Notes under the pieces: model-generated
What the model was told of the DNA's origin: nothing
Database searches by the model: none
What the model saw: the letters and a program-made list of their open reading frames with translations, nothing else
Source: FEN-1219 sp964503125
GTDB taxonomy: Bacteria > Pseudomonadota > Gammaproteobacteria > Steroidobacterales > Rariloculaceae
Reading direction: 5' to 3'
Assembly: GCA_964503125.1 (NCBI GenBank)
Contig: CAZCZE010000049.1
Location: forward strand, 186,001 to 250,000
DNA: 64,000 bases
Position numbers and translations under genes: made by a program
Shown here: one piece after another, positions 1-7,911 of the stretch
Position numbering within the stretch: the first letter of the stretch is position 1
How the letters are laid out: each line of letters begins with the position of its first letter

Positions 1-306
1 GCTCGTGCGCTTGAGATGCTGCACGGCGCCGCGCACGTCGAGCCCGGCCGCGTCGCCGAAGTTCAGTCCGCTCATCAAGTGCTCGGCCTCTTTGGCGTCG
101 AGCCCGATCTTGCCGCGATAGAGGTCCGGAATCAGCGCGCGGTACCCGAGCGCCGCGTAACGGGCGGCCACGCCCTTGATCTGGTCGTTGACGCCCCACC
201 ACTCTTGAATTACTACGACGCCGGGCGCGGTCGACCCTTCTTTGGGCTCGACGAGATAGCCCGCGCAATCTTGGCCGTCGGGGCGCTTGAACGTGATTCG
301 GCTCAT
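1..306 (-). CDS. Dienelactone hydrolase family protein (partial)
   Basis: The frame starts at ATG 306 and runs off the window edge, so only the first 102 residues are visible. The sequence opens MSRITFKRPDGQDCAGYLVEP and continues with a beta strand and the EWWG turn (VVVIQEWWGVNDQIKG), then GYRALIPDLYRG. This is the N-terminal half of the alpha/beta-hydrolase fold of dienelactone hydrolases (carboxymethylenebutenolidases), which hydrolyse lactones in aromatic catabolism. Many family members have other or unknown substrates. The catalytic Cys-Asp-His residues lie in the missing part. The fold assignment is strong and the substrate is unknown. Confidence 0.8.
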   Translation of the reverse strand, partial: MSRITFKRPDGQDCAGYLVEPKEGSTAPGVVVIQEWWGVNDQIKGVAARYAALGYRALIPDLYRGKIGLDAKEAEHLMSGLNFGDAAGLDVRGAVQHLKRTS

Positions 307-408
307 TGCGAGCTCCCCTCCGTTGTTCTTCGCCTCAGTATAGACCGCGACGACTCGCGCGGCGCCGCGCTACACCGGCCGCCCGATCACGCCCGGTGGC
401 CGGACAAT

Positions 409-507
409 ATGAACCTCGACGCCAGCGTCAGCGTGTTCTTCAACGGCGACTGCCGGGCAGCGCTCGAGTTCTACGCAGGCCGCCGGCGGGGTTCGATCTT
501 TCCTTGA
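409..507 (+). pseudogene. PhnB-like VOC protein fragment
   Basis: A 32-codon frame begins MNLDASVSVFFNGDCRAALEF and stops at 507. The N-terminus matches the first strand and helix of PhnB-type glyoxalase/VOC proteins ('F.G.C..AL.FY'), normally about 140 residues. Downstream the sequence no longer resembles the family, and the DUF5666 gene begins on the other strand at 571. I read it as a 5' remnant left by deletion. It could also be a chance short ORF. Confidence 0.4.
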
Positions 508-570
508 GCACCACGGACCTCGAAGAGGCGCAGCGACCAGCCTTGCGCTCGTCCGCTCGAAGCCGGCCGT

Positions 571-2046
571 TCAATCGTCGTCGCTATCGCCGTCGTCATC
601 GCTCCATTCGATCTCCTCGGCGATCAGCACACCGCTCACGTAACGCCCTTCGACCTCGACGCGTCGACCGACGCCCTGCGTGAAGAACTCGTTGCGGGTC
701 ATGTCGTCGAACTCGGTGCTCGCGTCCGTGAGCACGCGAACGCCGAGGATGAAGAACTCCGGTTCCTGCACCGCGCGGACGACGCCGTCGATCTCGACGT
801 CGTCGCCGTCGTCGTCCTCGCGTTCGATCTTGGTCGCTGTTACGGCGCCGCTGCCGGGCGGGTCTTCGTAGCCGCGCAGCTCGAGCGGGTCGCCGACCCG
901 CAGTTGCGCCAGCCCGAAGGCTTGCTGGCCGGTCGCGCTCTTGTCCTCGAGCCGCGTCCGCGGTCCTACGCGGATCGCCATGCCGAGCAGCGTCACCGTG
1001 CCGTTCGCGGAATCGATCGCGTCGACCGTGGCTTCGATGCGCAGTACGCCGGCGCGGCGGAACGTGATGCGCTGCGCGATCAAGAGCCCGGTGCCGTCGA
1101 TGTCGGCCTCGACGCGGAGCCGCGAGTTCAAACCCAGCTCGCCGCCGCTGCCGTTGAGGAACACGGTTTGCGCGGTCGCACGCACCGCCAAGCCTTCGAC
1201 GGTGAAGTCGGCTGCAGAGACAAAACGCGTCACGAAGCCTTCGACCTCGGCCGAGCTCGGCGCGGCCATGCCCGTCGTGGCAAAGCGTGCCGCGTTCTTG
1301 CGCTCGACGGCGGTGGCCGGCAGGACGCCGCCCGCGCCAAGCGCGCCGCCCAGCACGCGCACGATGTCCCCATCGACCGGCACGCCGCCCACGGCGAACC
1401 CGTCGAGACGCGCGGCGCCGTAATCCACGCTCTGCCCGCCGATCCGGAAACGTCGCGCCACCGCGTCCGCCGCCTCGACCCTGCCCTTCACCTGCAGCTC
1501 CCCTGCTGCCGCTGGATCGATACGGCTCGCGTAGAGCACACCGGCGGCGTCGCGCCAACCGCTCACGGCCACCATCTGGCCGACGCCGAGTGCCTCGACG
1601 GTGGCGGGCGACAACGCGCGATCGAAGCTCGTATCCGCGTCCACCTGCACGGTCTGACCGAGCACATCGATCCGCCGCGTGCTCTCGTCGACGGCCGCGA
1701 TCGGCCCACGGACGTCGAGATCGAGCTCGAGCCGAGTCGCGGTGGCGCCCGCCGTATCGACGCTACCGACGACGGCGACGATCTGGCCGACACCGAGCGC
1801 ACTCTCCGCGCCGGGCTGGCCGTCGACGACGATGCCCGCCATGCTCGAGTCGAATCTTCGACCGCCGACGATGACGCTGCCGAAGCCGGTGATCGGCCCG
1901 GCCGCAGCTATCGGTTGGGGCGCGCCGCCGGCGTCGATGCCCGCCGTGCCGGAACTGCCGCTGCCGCCGCAGGCACCCACCGCGAGTGCGGTCGCCAGCA
2001 GAGCCAGGCCACGCAGGGCGCAAGACGATCCGTTAGTTGTGCTCAT
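571..2046 (-). CDS. DUF5666 domain lipoprotein
   Basis: The product is a 491-residue exported lipoprotein: an N-terminal hydrophobic segment ends in a lipobox (LAVGAC, Cys about 26) followed by a Gly/Ser linker. The rest is a chain of related beta-rich units with phrases such as 'GFGSVIVGGRRF' and 'VGQIVAVVGSVD', each pairing a VG-Q/D-x-V strand with 'A-T-x-L-E', the pattern of DUF5666 (OB-like small barrels). The C-terminus is very acidic. The start overlaps the end of the upstream DUF6502 gene by 14 nt, so the two are likely co-transcribed and translationally coupled. The molecular function is unknown. The family call is fairly secure. Confidence 0.8.
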   Translation of the reverse strand: MSTTNGSSCALRGLALLATALAVGACGGSGSSGTAGIDAGGAPQPIAAAGPITGFGSVIVGGRRFDSSMAGIVVDGQPGAESALGVGQIVAVVGSVDTAGATATRLELDLDVRGPIAAVDESTRRIDVLGQTVQVDADTSFDRALSPATVEALGVGQMVAVSGWRDAAGVLYASRIDPAAAGELQVKGRVEAADAVARRFRIGGQSVDYGAARLDGFAVGGVPVDGDIVRVLGGALGAGGVLPATAVERKNAARFATTGMAAPSSAEVEGFVTRFVSAADFTVEGLAVRATAQTVFLNGSGGELGLNSRLRVEADIDGTGLLIAQRITFRRAGVLRIEATVDAIDSANGTVTLLGMAIRVGPRTRLEDKSATGQQAFGLAQLRVGDPLELRGYEDPPGSGAVTATKIEREDDDGDDVEIDGVVRAVQEPEFFILGVRVLTDASTEFDDMTRNEFFTQGVGRRVEVEGRYVSGVLIAEEIEWSDDDGDSDDD

Positions 2047-2878
2047 CTTTCTTCCTTGGGTCTTCTATCCAATAGAGACCCACACCGAGACGGTTCGTGG
2101 GCTTCGTGTCGTAGTCCGGCGGCACTTCGTGCGTGCTGAGCCAAGCATCGACACGCTCGAGGAACTCCTGTCCTTCGCGTTCGATGAACTCGCGAAACTT
2201 CGCTGTGCCGGTGGCGTCCATCCGCGTGTTCGTGGCGCGCCGCTCGAAGCGCGGCACGCCGCTGTCGCCGCGCAACAGGTTGTGCGCCACCGTGCTCCCC
2301 AGATCCTCGAGGACGCTGCCGGCCCGTTCGAGCGCCGCGCTATCCGTTTGCGCCGGCATGTAGTAGCGGCGCACTGCGCGCAGCAACCCCCCTTCACCGC
2401 CCACCACGGCGCCCGCCCGCTTGAGCTCCTTCAGCAACGTCGTCGCCGGCACGTCGCCGGCGTAACGCTCGGCGAGCAGGGCAAAGCTCAAGCCGCCGTC
2501 GAGCGGCAAGTCGATGGGCCGACCGCGCAGACTGAACTCCGGGTCTTGGTACCAGGCGGACAGAACTCGCGAGAGCCGATCCTGACGAGCCTGGCGCTCG
2601 TTGGTGCGGTGCCCGTCGCGCTGCTCGTCCCTCAGCCGCTTGATCTCTTTACGGTCTAGACCGGTCAGCAACGCCATGCGCGACACGTTGGTCGGCCGGC
2701 CGCGCAAGCCGTAGTCGCCGCTCGCGACCTCGACATACACCTCTTTGCACAACGCCGCTAGCTGGCGATACGGGACCCCGTGACGCAGCAGGATGCGAAC
2801 CAACGGTCGCAGCAAACGGCGGCAAGCGGTCAGCACTGCGCCGACCTGCTCTCCGCTGTCCTCACGGACATCGCTCAT
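2033..2878 (-). CDS. DUF6502 family protein, possible DNA-binding regulator
   Basis: A 281-residue soluble protein with no signal peptide. The N-terminal third (LRPLVRILLRHGVPYRQLAALCKEVY, then TNVSRMALLTGLDRKEIKRLRDE) is characteristic of DUF6502. It reads like two helix-turn-helix elements, the second resembling 'SRLA.LTGL.RKEV.RL'. It is the first gene of a two-gene unit with the DUF5666 lipoprotein. A perfect 9-bp inverted repeat lies 36-60 bp upstream of the start codon, between this gene and the divergent gene at 2974. A role as local transcription regulator is my inference from the HTH look and the operator-like site. The family has no established function that I know of. Confidence 0.75.
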   Translation of the reverse strand: MSDVREDSGEQVGAVLTACRRLLRPLVRILLRHGVPYRQLAALCKEVYVEVASGDYGLRGRPTNVSRMALLTGLDRKEIKRLRDEQRDGHRTNERQARQDRLSRVLSAWYQDPEFSLRGRPIDLPLDGGLSFALLAERYAGDVPATTLLKELKRAGAVVGGEGGLLRAVRRYYMPAQTDSAALERAGSVLEDLGSTVAHNLLRGDSGVPRFERRATNTRMDATGTAKFREFIEREGQEFLERVDAWLSTHEVPPDYDTKPTNRLGVGLYWIEDPRKKDEHN

Positions 2879-2913
2879 GGGCGGACGTTAGCAGGATTCT
2901 TGCGTAACTGCCA

Positions 2914-2938
2914 TATATGGGGTAATTTGCCCCATATA
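2914..2938. promoter_or_regulatory. Palindromic operator between divergent genes
   Basis: TATATGGGG (2914-2922) and CCCCATATA (2930-2938) form a perfect 9-bp inverted repeat around a 7-bp AT-rich spacer. It is the most AT-rich stretch locally and sits in the 95-bp gap between the divergent starts at 2878 and 2974, as expected for a dimeric regulator controlling both directions. The protein bound is unknown. The adjacent DUF6502 protein is a candidate. Confidence 0.6.
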
Positions 2939-2973
2939 CGGCGTCGATTCGATCGCCCATCTAGGAGAGAACC

Positions 2974-3720
2974 ATGTTCCGACACCCCAGAATCGCCCTC
3001 GCAGCCCTCGCAGCGGGCGTGCTCGCCAGCTCGCAGGCCGCCGCCGACGACGTTCATTGCCCTCCGGGCTTGGGCGCCGTCAGCATCGACGGGAACGTCC
3101 TGGTCACGGGCCCCTGCACGCTCGACGGAACCCGGGTCGACGGCAACGTGCACATCTACTCGGGCGGGTCACTGCGCGCGCGCGACGCGGTGATCGGCGG
3201 CAACGTGCAGGCGGAACGCGCGTTCGAGGTCGACATCGCAGACTCACACGTCGGCGGCAGCGTGCAGCTCGACGAGCTCGTCGGCGATTTCAGCGTCGTC
3301 GCGACCACGGTCGTCACGGGCAACATTCAACTGAAAAGCAACCGCTCGCAGCTGCAGATCGACGGCAACCGCGTCGGTGCCGACATCCAGGCATTCAGCA
3401 ACAGCGGCGGCGTCGACATCTTCGGCAACGTCGTCGACGGCAATTTGCAGTGCAAGAGCAACGACCCGGCTGCCACCGGCAGCAACAACACCGTACGGGG
3501 CAACAAGGAAGATCAGTGCGCGAACCTGCAGCCGGCCGTTTCGGGTAGCACGCTGCGTACCGCGACGTCGGCGGCGTTTTCCTCGCCGACGGCAGTCGCT
3601 ACGAGCGGCAGTGTCGCGGCACAGGACGGTAGCGGCGGCGGCGGCGCCTCCGACCTCTTGGGCCTGCTGCTGATGACGGCCCTGCTCGCCTGGCGTCGCT
3701 TCGGCTCGGGGGCGCGCTAA
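2974..3720 (+). CDS. Exported beta-helix protein with GlyGly-CTERM tail
   Basis: A 248-residue protein with a signal peptide ending near ASSQAAA. The body repeats short strand units 'xDGNVxx / xGGNVQx / xTGNIQL / DGNLQC' about every 20 residues, suggesting a right-handed beta-helix. A few Cys residues (CPPG, GPCT, LQCK, DQCA) may form disulfides. The C-terminus has the GlyGly-CTERM layout: a Ser/Gly run (GSGGGGASD), a hydrophobic helix (LLGLLLMTALLAW) and a basic end (RRFGSGAR). In known systems this tail is processed by rhombosortase after type II secretion, giving a surface-anchored protein. A strong ribosome site (AGGAGAG) precedes the ATG. No rhombosortase gene is in the window. Confidence 0.75.
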   Translation: MFRHPRIALAALAAGVLASSQAAADDVHCPPGLGAVSIDGNVLVTGPCTLDGTRVDGNVHIYSGGSLRARDAVIGGNVQAERAFEVDIADSHVGGSVQLDELVGDFSVVATTVVTGNIQLKSNRSQLQIDGNRVGADIQAFSNSGGVDIFGNVVDGNLQCKSNDPAATGSNNTVRGNKEDQCANLQPAVSGSTLRTATSAAFSSPTAVATSGSVAAQDGSGGGGASDLLGLLLMTALLAWRRFGSGAR

Positions 3721-3734
3721 CTTCCGCGCTGCGC

Positions 3735-4553
3735 CTAGCGTGGATTGGTGTGGTGCGAGTCGTCGACCATGTGCTCGAGCGAGCGGTCGATGCACGGCGG
3801 CGACTCGACGATCTCGACGTCCGTGAGCCGCGCGATGCGCCGCGGCGCCTCCCACGGCGCCGCGAGCACGGCCGGGTCGTAGGCCGTGGCCGTCCACTCG
3901 AGCGTGTCGGCCGTGCGGCGCAGCCGCTCGACGACGCGCAGGTCGCCGGTGTGGAACGCGCCGTTGTCGGTGAGCCAGGTGAGATCGTTGAAGTTCTTGG
4001 TCTCGACGACGAGCGTGTCGCCTTCCCAATGGCCGACCGCGTCACCCAAAAAGCTGGGCTCGTTGTTCGTCGGGTGCGGCCGGCCGTCGGTCGGCACGAC
4101 GCGGAAGAAGCTGCCAGACACGTCCTCGTAGAGGAACACGGCCTCGCCCACGCGCTGCACGATCTTGTCGGGCGGGCCGATGCGCGGCACGCCGGGCGCA
4201 GCGCAACGCAGCACGGGGTCCTCGTCGACCTGTCGCGCGTTCAAGTCGGCGACGCGCGCTGCGAGCTCCGGTCGGTATTGCGGCGGCGCCGGGCGCGGTG
4301 GAGCCGCGCCCGTGGCGGCCGGCGGCGGACCGGAACCGCCGCAACCGACGACGCAGATCGAGTCACCATCCCGGCGGGGGCGCACGAAATCGATGCCGGC
4401 GCCGTTATCCCAAGTGCCGCTCAAATCCGGGTGGCCATCCGGCGCACGCGGTATCTCGGCAGACTGTTGCGCCACCAACGGCGCGGTCGATACGACGCAC
4501 AGGCCGACGAACAACGCCGGCCACTTCGACGCAGATGTTTCCAGGTTACGCAT
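3735..4553 (-). CDS. Secreted 'PDLSGTW' family protein (copy 1)
   Basis: A 272-residue exported protein with an N-terminal hydrophobic segment. After it comes APDGHPDLSGTWDNG, a hallmark of a large family of secreted proteins in Acidobacteria and Gammaproteobacteria with no assigned activity. Other conserved phrases are 'GVPRIGPP.KIVQ', 'YEDVSGSFFRVVPTDGRPHP', 'EPSFLGDAVGHWEGDTLVVET' and 'FHTGDLRVVERLRRT'. It lies 12 nt downstream of a DUF6152 gene. The same pair occurs at 26295-27505, and a longer relative at 41181. The Pro/Gly-rich insert CVVGCGGSGPPP between the N-terminal motif and the core is a local peculiarity. Function is unknown. Confidence 0.7.
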   Translation of the reverse strand: MRNLETSASKWPALFVGLCVVSTAPLVAQQSAEIPRAPDGHPDLSGTWDNGAGIDFVRPRRDGDSICVVGCGGSGPPPAATGAAPPRPAPPQYRPELAARVADLNARQVDEDPVLRCAAPGVPRIGPPDKIVQRVGEAVFLYEDVSGSFFRVVPTDGRPHPTNNEPSFLGDAVGHWEGDTLVVETKNFNDLTWLTDNGAFHTGDLRVVERLRRTADTLEWTATAYDPAVLAAPWEAPRRIARLTDVEIVESPPCIDRSLEHMVDDSHHTNPR

Positions 4554-4565
4554 CGCTTGCTCCGT

Positions 4566-4958
4566 TCATTCGCCGGCCAGTACGTACTCGTGGCCGTCCT
4601 CGTAAGTGAGGTTCAGCAGCCACGCCAAGTTCGGCGTGCCGTTGCGCGCCATGATCGCTACGGCGGTTACTTTTTGACCGCCGCCCTTCAACAGCTCGCT
4701 CGTGAGGCCGGCCTTGCGCAGCATGGCCGTCGGCAGCGACTCGAGCCGCCAGGCCGTGACCTCGCCCTTGTCGTCGGCGACGTCCATGTGGATGTAGACG
4801 TGCGGGTTGATCCAATCGACTTGGGTGATCGTGCCCGTGATCGTCGTGCGGTTGGCGGCGTCGAATTGCCCCGCGACGGAGTGATGGGCGCCGGCCGTGC
4901 CGGCCAGGAGCGCCAGCGCCGCGAGCGCTGGGAGCACCAGAAGGTTGTTCGTCGCCAT
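4566..4958 (-). CDS. DUF6152 family exported protein (copy 1)
   Basis: A 130-residue protein. ATG 4958 is chosen because GGAGGG precedes it at good spacing and it opens a clean signal peptide (LLVLPALAALALLAGTAGA). The mature protein starts HHSVAGQFD and continues 'TITGTITQVDWINPHVYIHMDV', the defining pattern of DUF6152 (small beta-barrel proteins starting with a His pair). A metal-binding role for the leading histidines is plausible but unproven. It is the first gene of a two-gene unit with the 'PDLSGTW' protein downstream. Confidence 0.8.
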   Translation of the reverse strand: MATNNLLVLPALAALALLAGTAGAHHSVAGQFDAANRTTITGTITQVDWINPHVYIHMDVADDKGEVTAWRLESLPTAMLRKAGLTSELLKGGGQKVTAVAIMARNGTPNLAWLLNLTYEDGHEYVLAGE

Positions 4959-5124
4959 CGCAGTCCCTCCGCTTGGGATCGGCAGCACCGGCGATCTTAA
5001 CGCAGTGCCGGGCACACGGCGACGCGGGCCGCGTTGGTCTCGAGAAACGACAATCGCGGGTCCAGCCCAGGCAACCCGCCGGAGGCGCGGTGCTATGCTC
5101 GGGCGCGAAAAGGGGGAATGGGCC

Positions 5125-6267
5125 ATGAGTCTCGGCAGAACGCCGTGGGCCGCGCTGCTCTCGCTGCTCGCCGTCGGCACGGTCGAAGCGACGGAGGTCG
5201 CAGTCTGCACCGATCGCGGGCGCGCCGTGCTCGAGCTCGCCGACGAACAGGCGCCGCTGCACGTCGCGAATTTTCTCCGTTACGTCGACATGGGCTTTTA
5301 CTCGGGCACGGTGTTTCACCGTGTCGTGCGCGGCGGCATCGTGCAGGGCGGCGGCCTCGATCGGCAGCTCCGCGCGCGTTCGACGCTCTCGCCAGTCGCC
5401 AACGAATCCCAAAACGGTCTTCGCAATACACGCGGCAGCGTGGCGGCCGCGCGGACGGCCGACCCCGATTCCGCGAGTGCCCAATTCTTCGTCAACCTCG
5501 CGGACAACCCGGCGCTCGACGGCGGCCGCGAGCCCGGCTACACGGTGTTCGCTCGCGTCAAGGAAGGCATGGCCGTGTTCGACGAGGTGAGCCGGTTGCC
5601 GACAGGTGCAGCCGGACCCTTCAGCGGCGAGGTGCCGACCCCGCTCGTCGCGATCGAGTCGATCGCGCGCTTCGACGAAGCGGCGCTCGCCGTTTTCCCG
5701 GCGGAGGACCGCGAAGCCGCGATCAAGCGCCAGATCGCGACGGCTGCGGCGGCCGACGACACGGCCGCGACGCTGCGCCTCGTCGACCATTACCGCGCGA
5801 TCTGCGGCGCGGCCGATGTCGAGGTGACGCTCGCGGAAGCGCGCGCGGCGCTCGCCGCCGACGATCGGCGTCGTGCGCTGTTCGCCCTCGAGGAGCTCCT
5901 CGCGACCATCGACGCGACCCACTCCGCTTACGCCGAGGCCGGGGCCCTGCGCGACGAGGCGCTGGCCGACAACGCGCCCGCGGCGCCGCAACTCGGCGGC
6001 TGCAAAGCCCCGGCGGCACCCGACTTGCCCGACGCCACGACGGCGACCGAAGCCGAGATGGTCGCGGCCCAGCGGCTGGTGCGCGCGTTCGTGACCACGG
6101 GCGAGACCTACCTCGCCTGCCTCGCCACGATCATCGACGACGAGGAGCGCGCGGCCGCCGAGCGCAACGCGGCCGTGAGCGAGCACAACCGCATGGTCGC
6201 CGCGCTCGAGCAAACCGCAGCCACCTTCAACGAGCGGATCCGCGCGTTCAAAGCGCGCGGCGGTTAG
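5125..6267 (+). CDS. Exported cyclophilin-type peptidyl-prolyl isomerase
   Basis: A 380-residue protein starting at ATG 5125, preceded by AGGGGG and a TATGCT -10-like box at 5094-5099. A signal peptide (AALLSLLAVGTVEA) is followed by a cyclophilin domain of about 165 residues. Recognisable parts are 'VFHRVVRGGIVQGGG', 'GSVAAARTADPDSASAQFFVNL' and 'GYTVFARVKEGMAVFDEV'. The usual catalytic FHR is present and Gln/Phe (QFF) are in place. The C-terminal 190 residues are Ala-rich helices with no domain I recognise. The enzyme would assist folding of exported proteins in the periplasm. Confidence 0.85.
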   Translation: MSLGRTPWAALLSLLAVGTVEATEVAVCTDRGRAVLELADEQAPLHVANFLRYVDMGFYSGTVFHRVVRGGIVQGGGLDRQLRARSTLSPVANESQNGLRNTRGSVAAARTADPDSASAQFFVNLADNPALDGGREPGYTVFARVKEGMAVFDEVSRLPTGAAGPFSGEVPTPLVAIESIARFDEAALAVFPAEDREAAIKRQIATAAAADDTAATLRLVDHYRAICGAADVEVTLAEARAALAADDRRRALFALEELLATIDATHSAYAEAGALRDEALADNAPAAPQLGGCKAPAAPDLPDATTATEAEMVAAQRLVRAFVTTGETYLACLATIIDDEERAAAERNAAVSEHNRMVAALEQTAATFNERIRAFKARGG

Positions 6268-6292
6268 CGCACCGGACGCAGCGGCCTAGAGG

Positions 6293-6298
6293 TAAGAT
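6293..6298 (+). promoter_or_regulatory. -10-like box TAAGAT, leaderless start
   Basis: TAAGAT ends 6 nt before the ATG at 6305, so transcription would begin at or next to the start codon. There is no Shine-Dalgarno sequence in front of the gene, which fits a leaderless mRNA. The same arrangement recurs in this window. Confidence 0.5.
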
Positions 6299-6304
6299 CG
6301 AGCC

Positions 6305-7870
6305 ATGAGCGCCGAGCGCAACGACCCGCGCAAGTTCCTCGCGCCGAGCGCACCCTGGCTCGCCGCGGCCATGGGCAGCGACCTCCGCGTAGGTCATCAC
6401 ATCGAGGGACGCGTAGGGCCGGGCGGCGCGCGCTCGTCGCCCGTGTTCAACCCGGCCACGGGCGCCACGACGGGCCACGCGCTGCTCGCGGACGCGGCGA
6501 CCATCGAGCGTGCGGTCACGGCGGCCAAGGCCGCGCTCCCCGCCTGGGCCGACACGCCGCCGCCGAAACGCGCACGCGTGCTGTTCCGCTTCAAGGAGCT
6601 GCTCGAAGCGCACTTGGACGAGCTCGCGGCGCTCATCACGAGCGAGCACGGCAAGGTCGCGAACGACGCTAAGGGCGAGCTCATGCGCGGCCTCGAGGTC
6701 GTCGAGTTCGCGTGCGGCGTGCCGCAGCTACTCAAGGGCGAGCACAGCGACAACGTCGGCGGCGGCATCGACAACTGGTCACTACGCCAACCCGTCGGCG
6801 TGTGCGTCGGCATCACGCCGTTCAACTTTCCGGGGATGGTGCCGCTCTGGATGTTTCCGCTCGCCATCGCCTGCGGCAACACGTTCGTGCTGAAACCGAG
6901 CGAGCGCGCTCCCTCCGCGTCGCTCAAGCTCGCGCAGCTCTTCGAAGCGGCGGGCCTGCCGCCCGGCGTGCTCAACGTCGTCCAGGGCGACAAGGAGGCT
7001 GTCGACGCGCTGCTCGCGCACACGCACGTCGCGGCCGTGAGCTTCGTCGGCTCGACGGCCGTCGCCGCCCACATTTACGAGGAGGGCGCGCGCCACGGCA
7101 AACGCGTGCAGGCCTTGGGCGGCGCCAAGAACCATCTCGTCGTCATGCCCGACGCCGATCTCGACCAAGCCGCAGATGCGCTCGTCGGCGCCGGCTACGG
7201 CTCGGCGGGTGAGCGCTGCATGGCCGTCTCGGTAGCGGTCGTCGTCGGCCGCATCGCCGACGACCTCGTCGCGAAGCTCGTGCAGCGCGTTCGCGCGCTC
7301 ACCGTCAACGACGGCAGCATCATTGGCGCCGACATGGGGCCGCTCGTGACGGCCGCGCATCGCGACCGGGTCACGGCCTACATCGCGGACGGCGTGCGCG
7401 AGGGCGCGGCGCTCGTCGTCGACGGCCGCGGCCTACGTGTCGCGGGGCGCGAGCAGGGCTTCTTCTTAGGTCCCTCGCTGTTCGACCACGTGCGGCCGAC
7501 GATGCGCGTCTACCGCGAGGAGATCTTCGGCCCCGTGCTCTCGATCGTGCGCGTGCCCGACTTCGCGGCCGCCGTCGAGCTCGTAAACGGCCACGAGTAC
7601 GGCAACGGCGTCGCCTGCTACACGGCCGACGGCGGCATCGCGCGCGAGTTCACGCGCCGCGTGAAGGCGGGCATGGTCGGCATCAACGTGCCGATCCCCG
7701 TGCCGATGGCGTTTCACTCGTTCGGCGGCTGGAAACGCAGCTTGTTCGGCGACCACCACATCTACGGCGCCGAAGGCGTGCGGTTCTACACGCGCTACAA
7801 GTCGGTGATGCAGCGCTGGCCCGGCGCCGACGGCCGGGGCCCCGAGCTCACGATGCCGACGAACGACTGA
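6305..7870 (+). CDS. mmsA: CoA-acylating methylmalonate-semialdehyde dehydrogenase
   Basis: A 521-residue aldehyde dehydrogenase of the methylmalonate/malonate-semialdehyde class. These enzymes convert the semialdehyde to propionyl-CoA or acetyl-CoA with NAD+ and CoA in valine and inositol catabolism. Visible motifs are VFNPATG near residue 47, ITPFNFPGMVPLWMFPLAI for the cofactor fold, SFVGST, and the catalytic Cys at about 305 in GSAGERCMAV. The ordinary ALDH 'ELGGK' glutamate is replaced (ALGGAKNH), as in the CoA-dependent subfamily. Length is slightly above the usual 500. It stands alone, convergent with the RND operon, and has a leaderless-type promoter. Confidence 0.93.
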   Translation: MSAERNDPRKFLAPSAPWLAAAMGSDLRVGHHIEGRVGPGGARSSPVFNPATGATTGHALLADAATIERAVTAAKAALPAWADTPPPKRARVLFRFKELLEAHLDELAALITSEHGKVANDAKGELMRGLEVVEFACGVPQLLKGEHSDNVGGGIDNWSLRQPVGVCVGITPFNFPGMVPLWMFPLAIACGNTFVLKPSERAPSASLKLAQLFEAAGLPPGVLNVVQGDKEAVDALLAHTHVAAVSFVGSTAVAAHIYEEGARHGKRVQALGGAKNHLVVMPDADLDQAADALVGAGYGSAGERCMAVSVAVVVGRIADDLVAKLVQRVRALTVNDGSIIGADMGPLVTAAHRDRVTAYIADGVREGAALVVDGRGLRVAGREQGFFLGPSLFDHVRPTMRVYREEIFGPVLSIVRVPDFAAAVELVNGHEYGNGVACYTADGGIAREFTRRVKAGMVGINVPIPVPMAFHSFGGWKRSLFGDHHIYGAEGVRFYTRYKSVMQRWPGADGRGPELTMPTND

Positions 7871-7911
7871 GGGGACTAGCCCCCCCGAGCTCGAGTCGCC
7901 CAGTTTTTCAC

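Noticed and set aside
596..1558. Long Arg-rich frames overlapping the DUF5666 gene, and similar frames over most genes.
   Set aside because: They are antisense or out-of-phase shadows produced by high GC content; none has protein-like motifs or ribosome sites.
7871..7910. GGGG-ACTAG-CCCC hairpin and a T5 run between mmsA and the RND operon, as a terminator.
   Set aside because: The stem is only 4 bp and the T-run is about 20 bp away; too weak to annotate.
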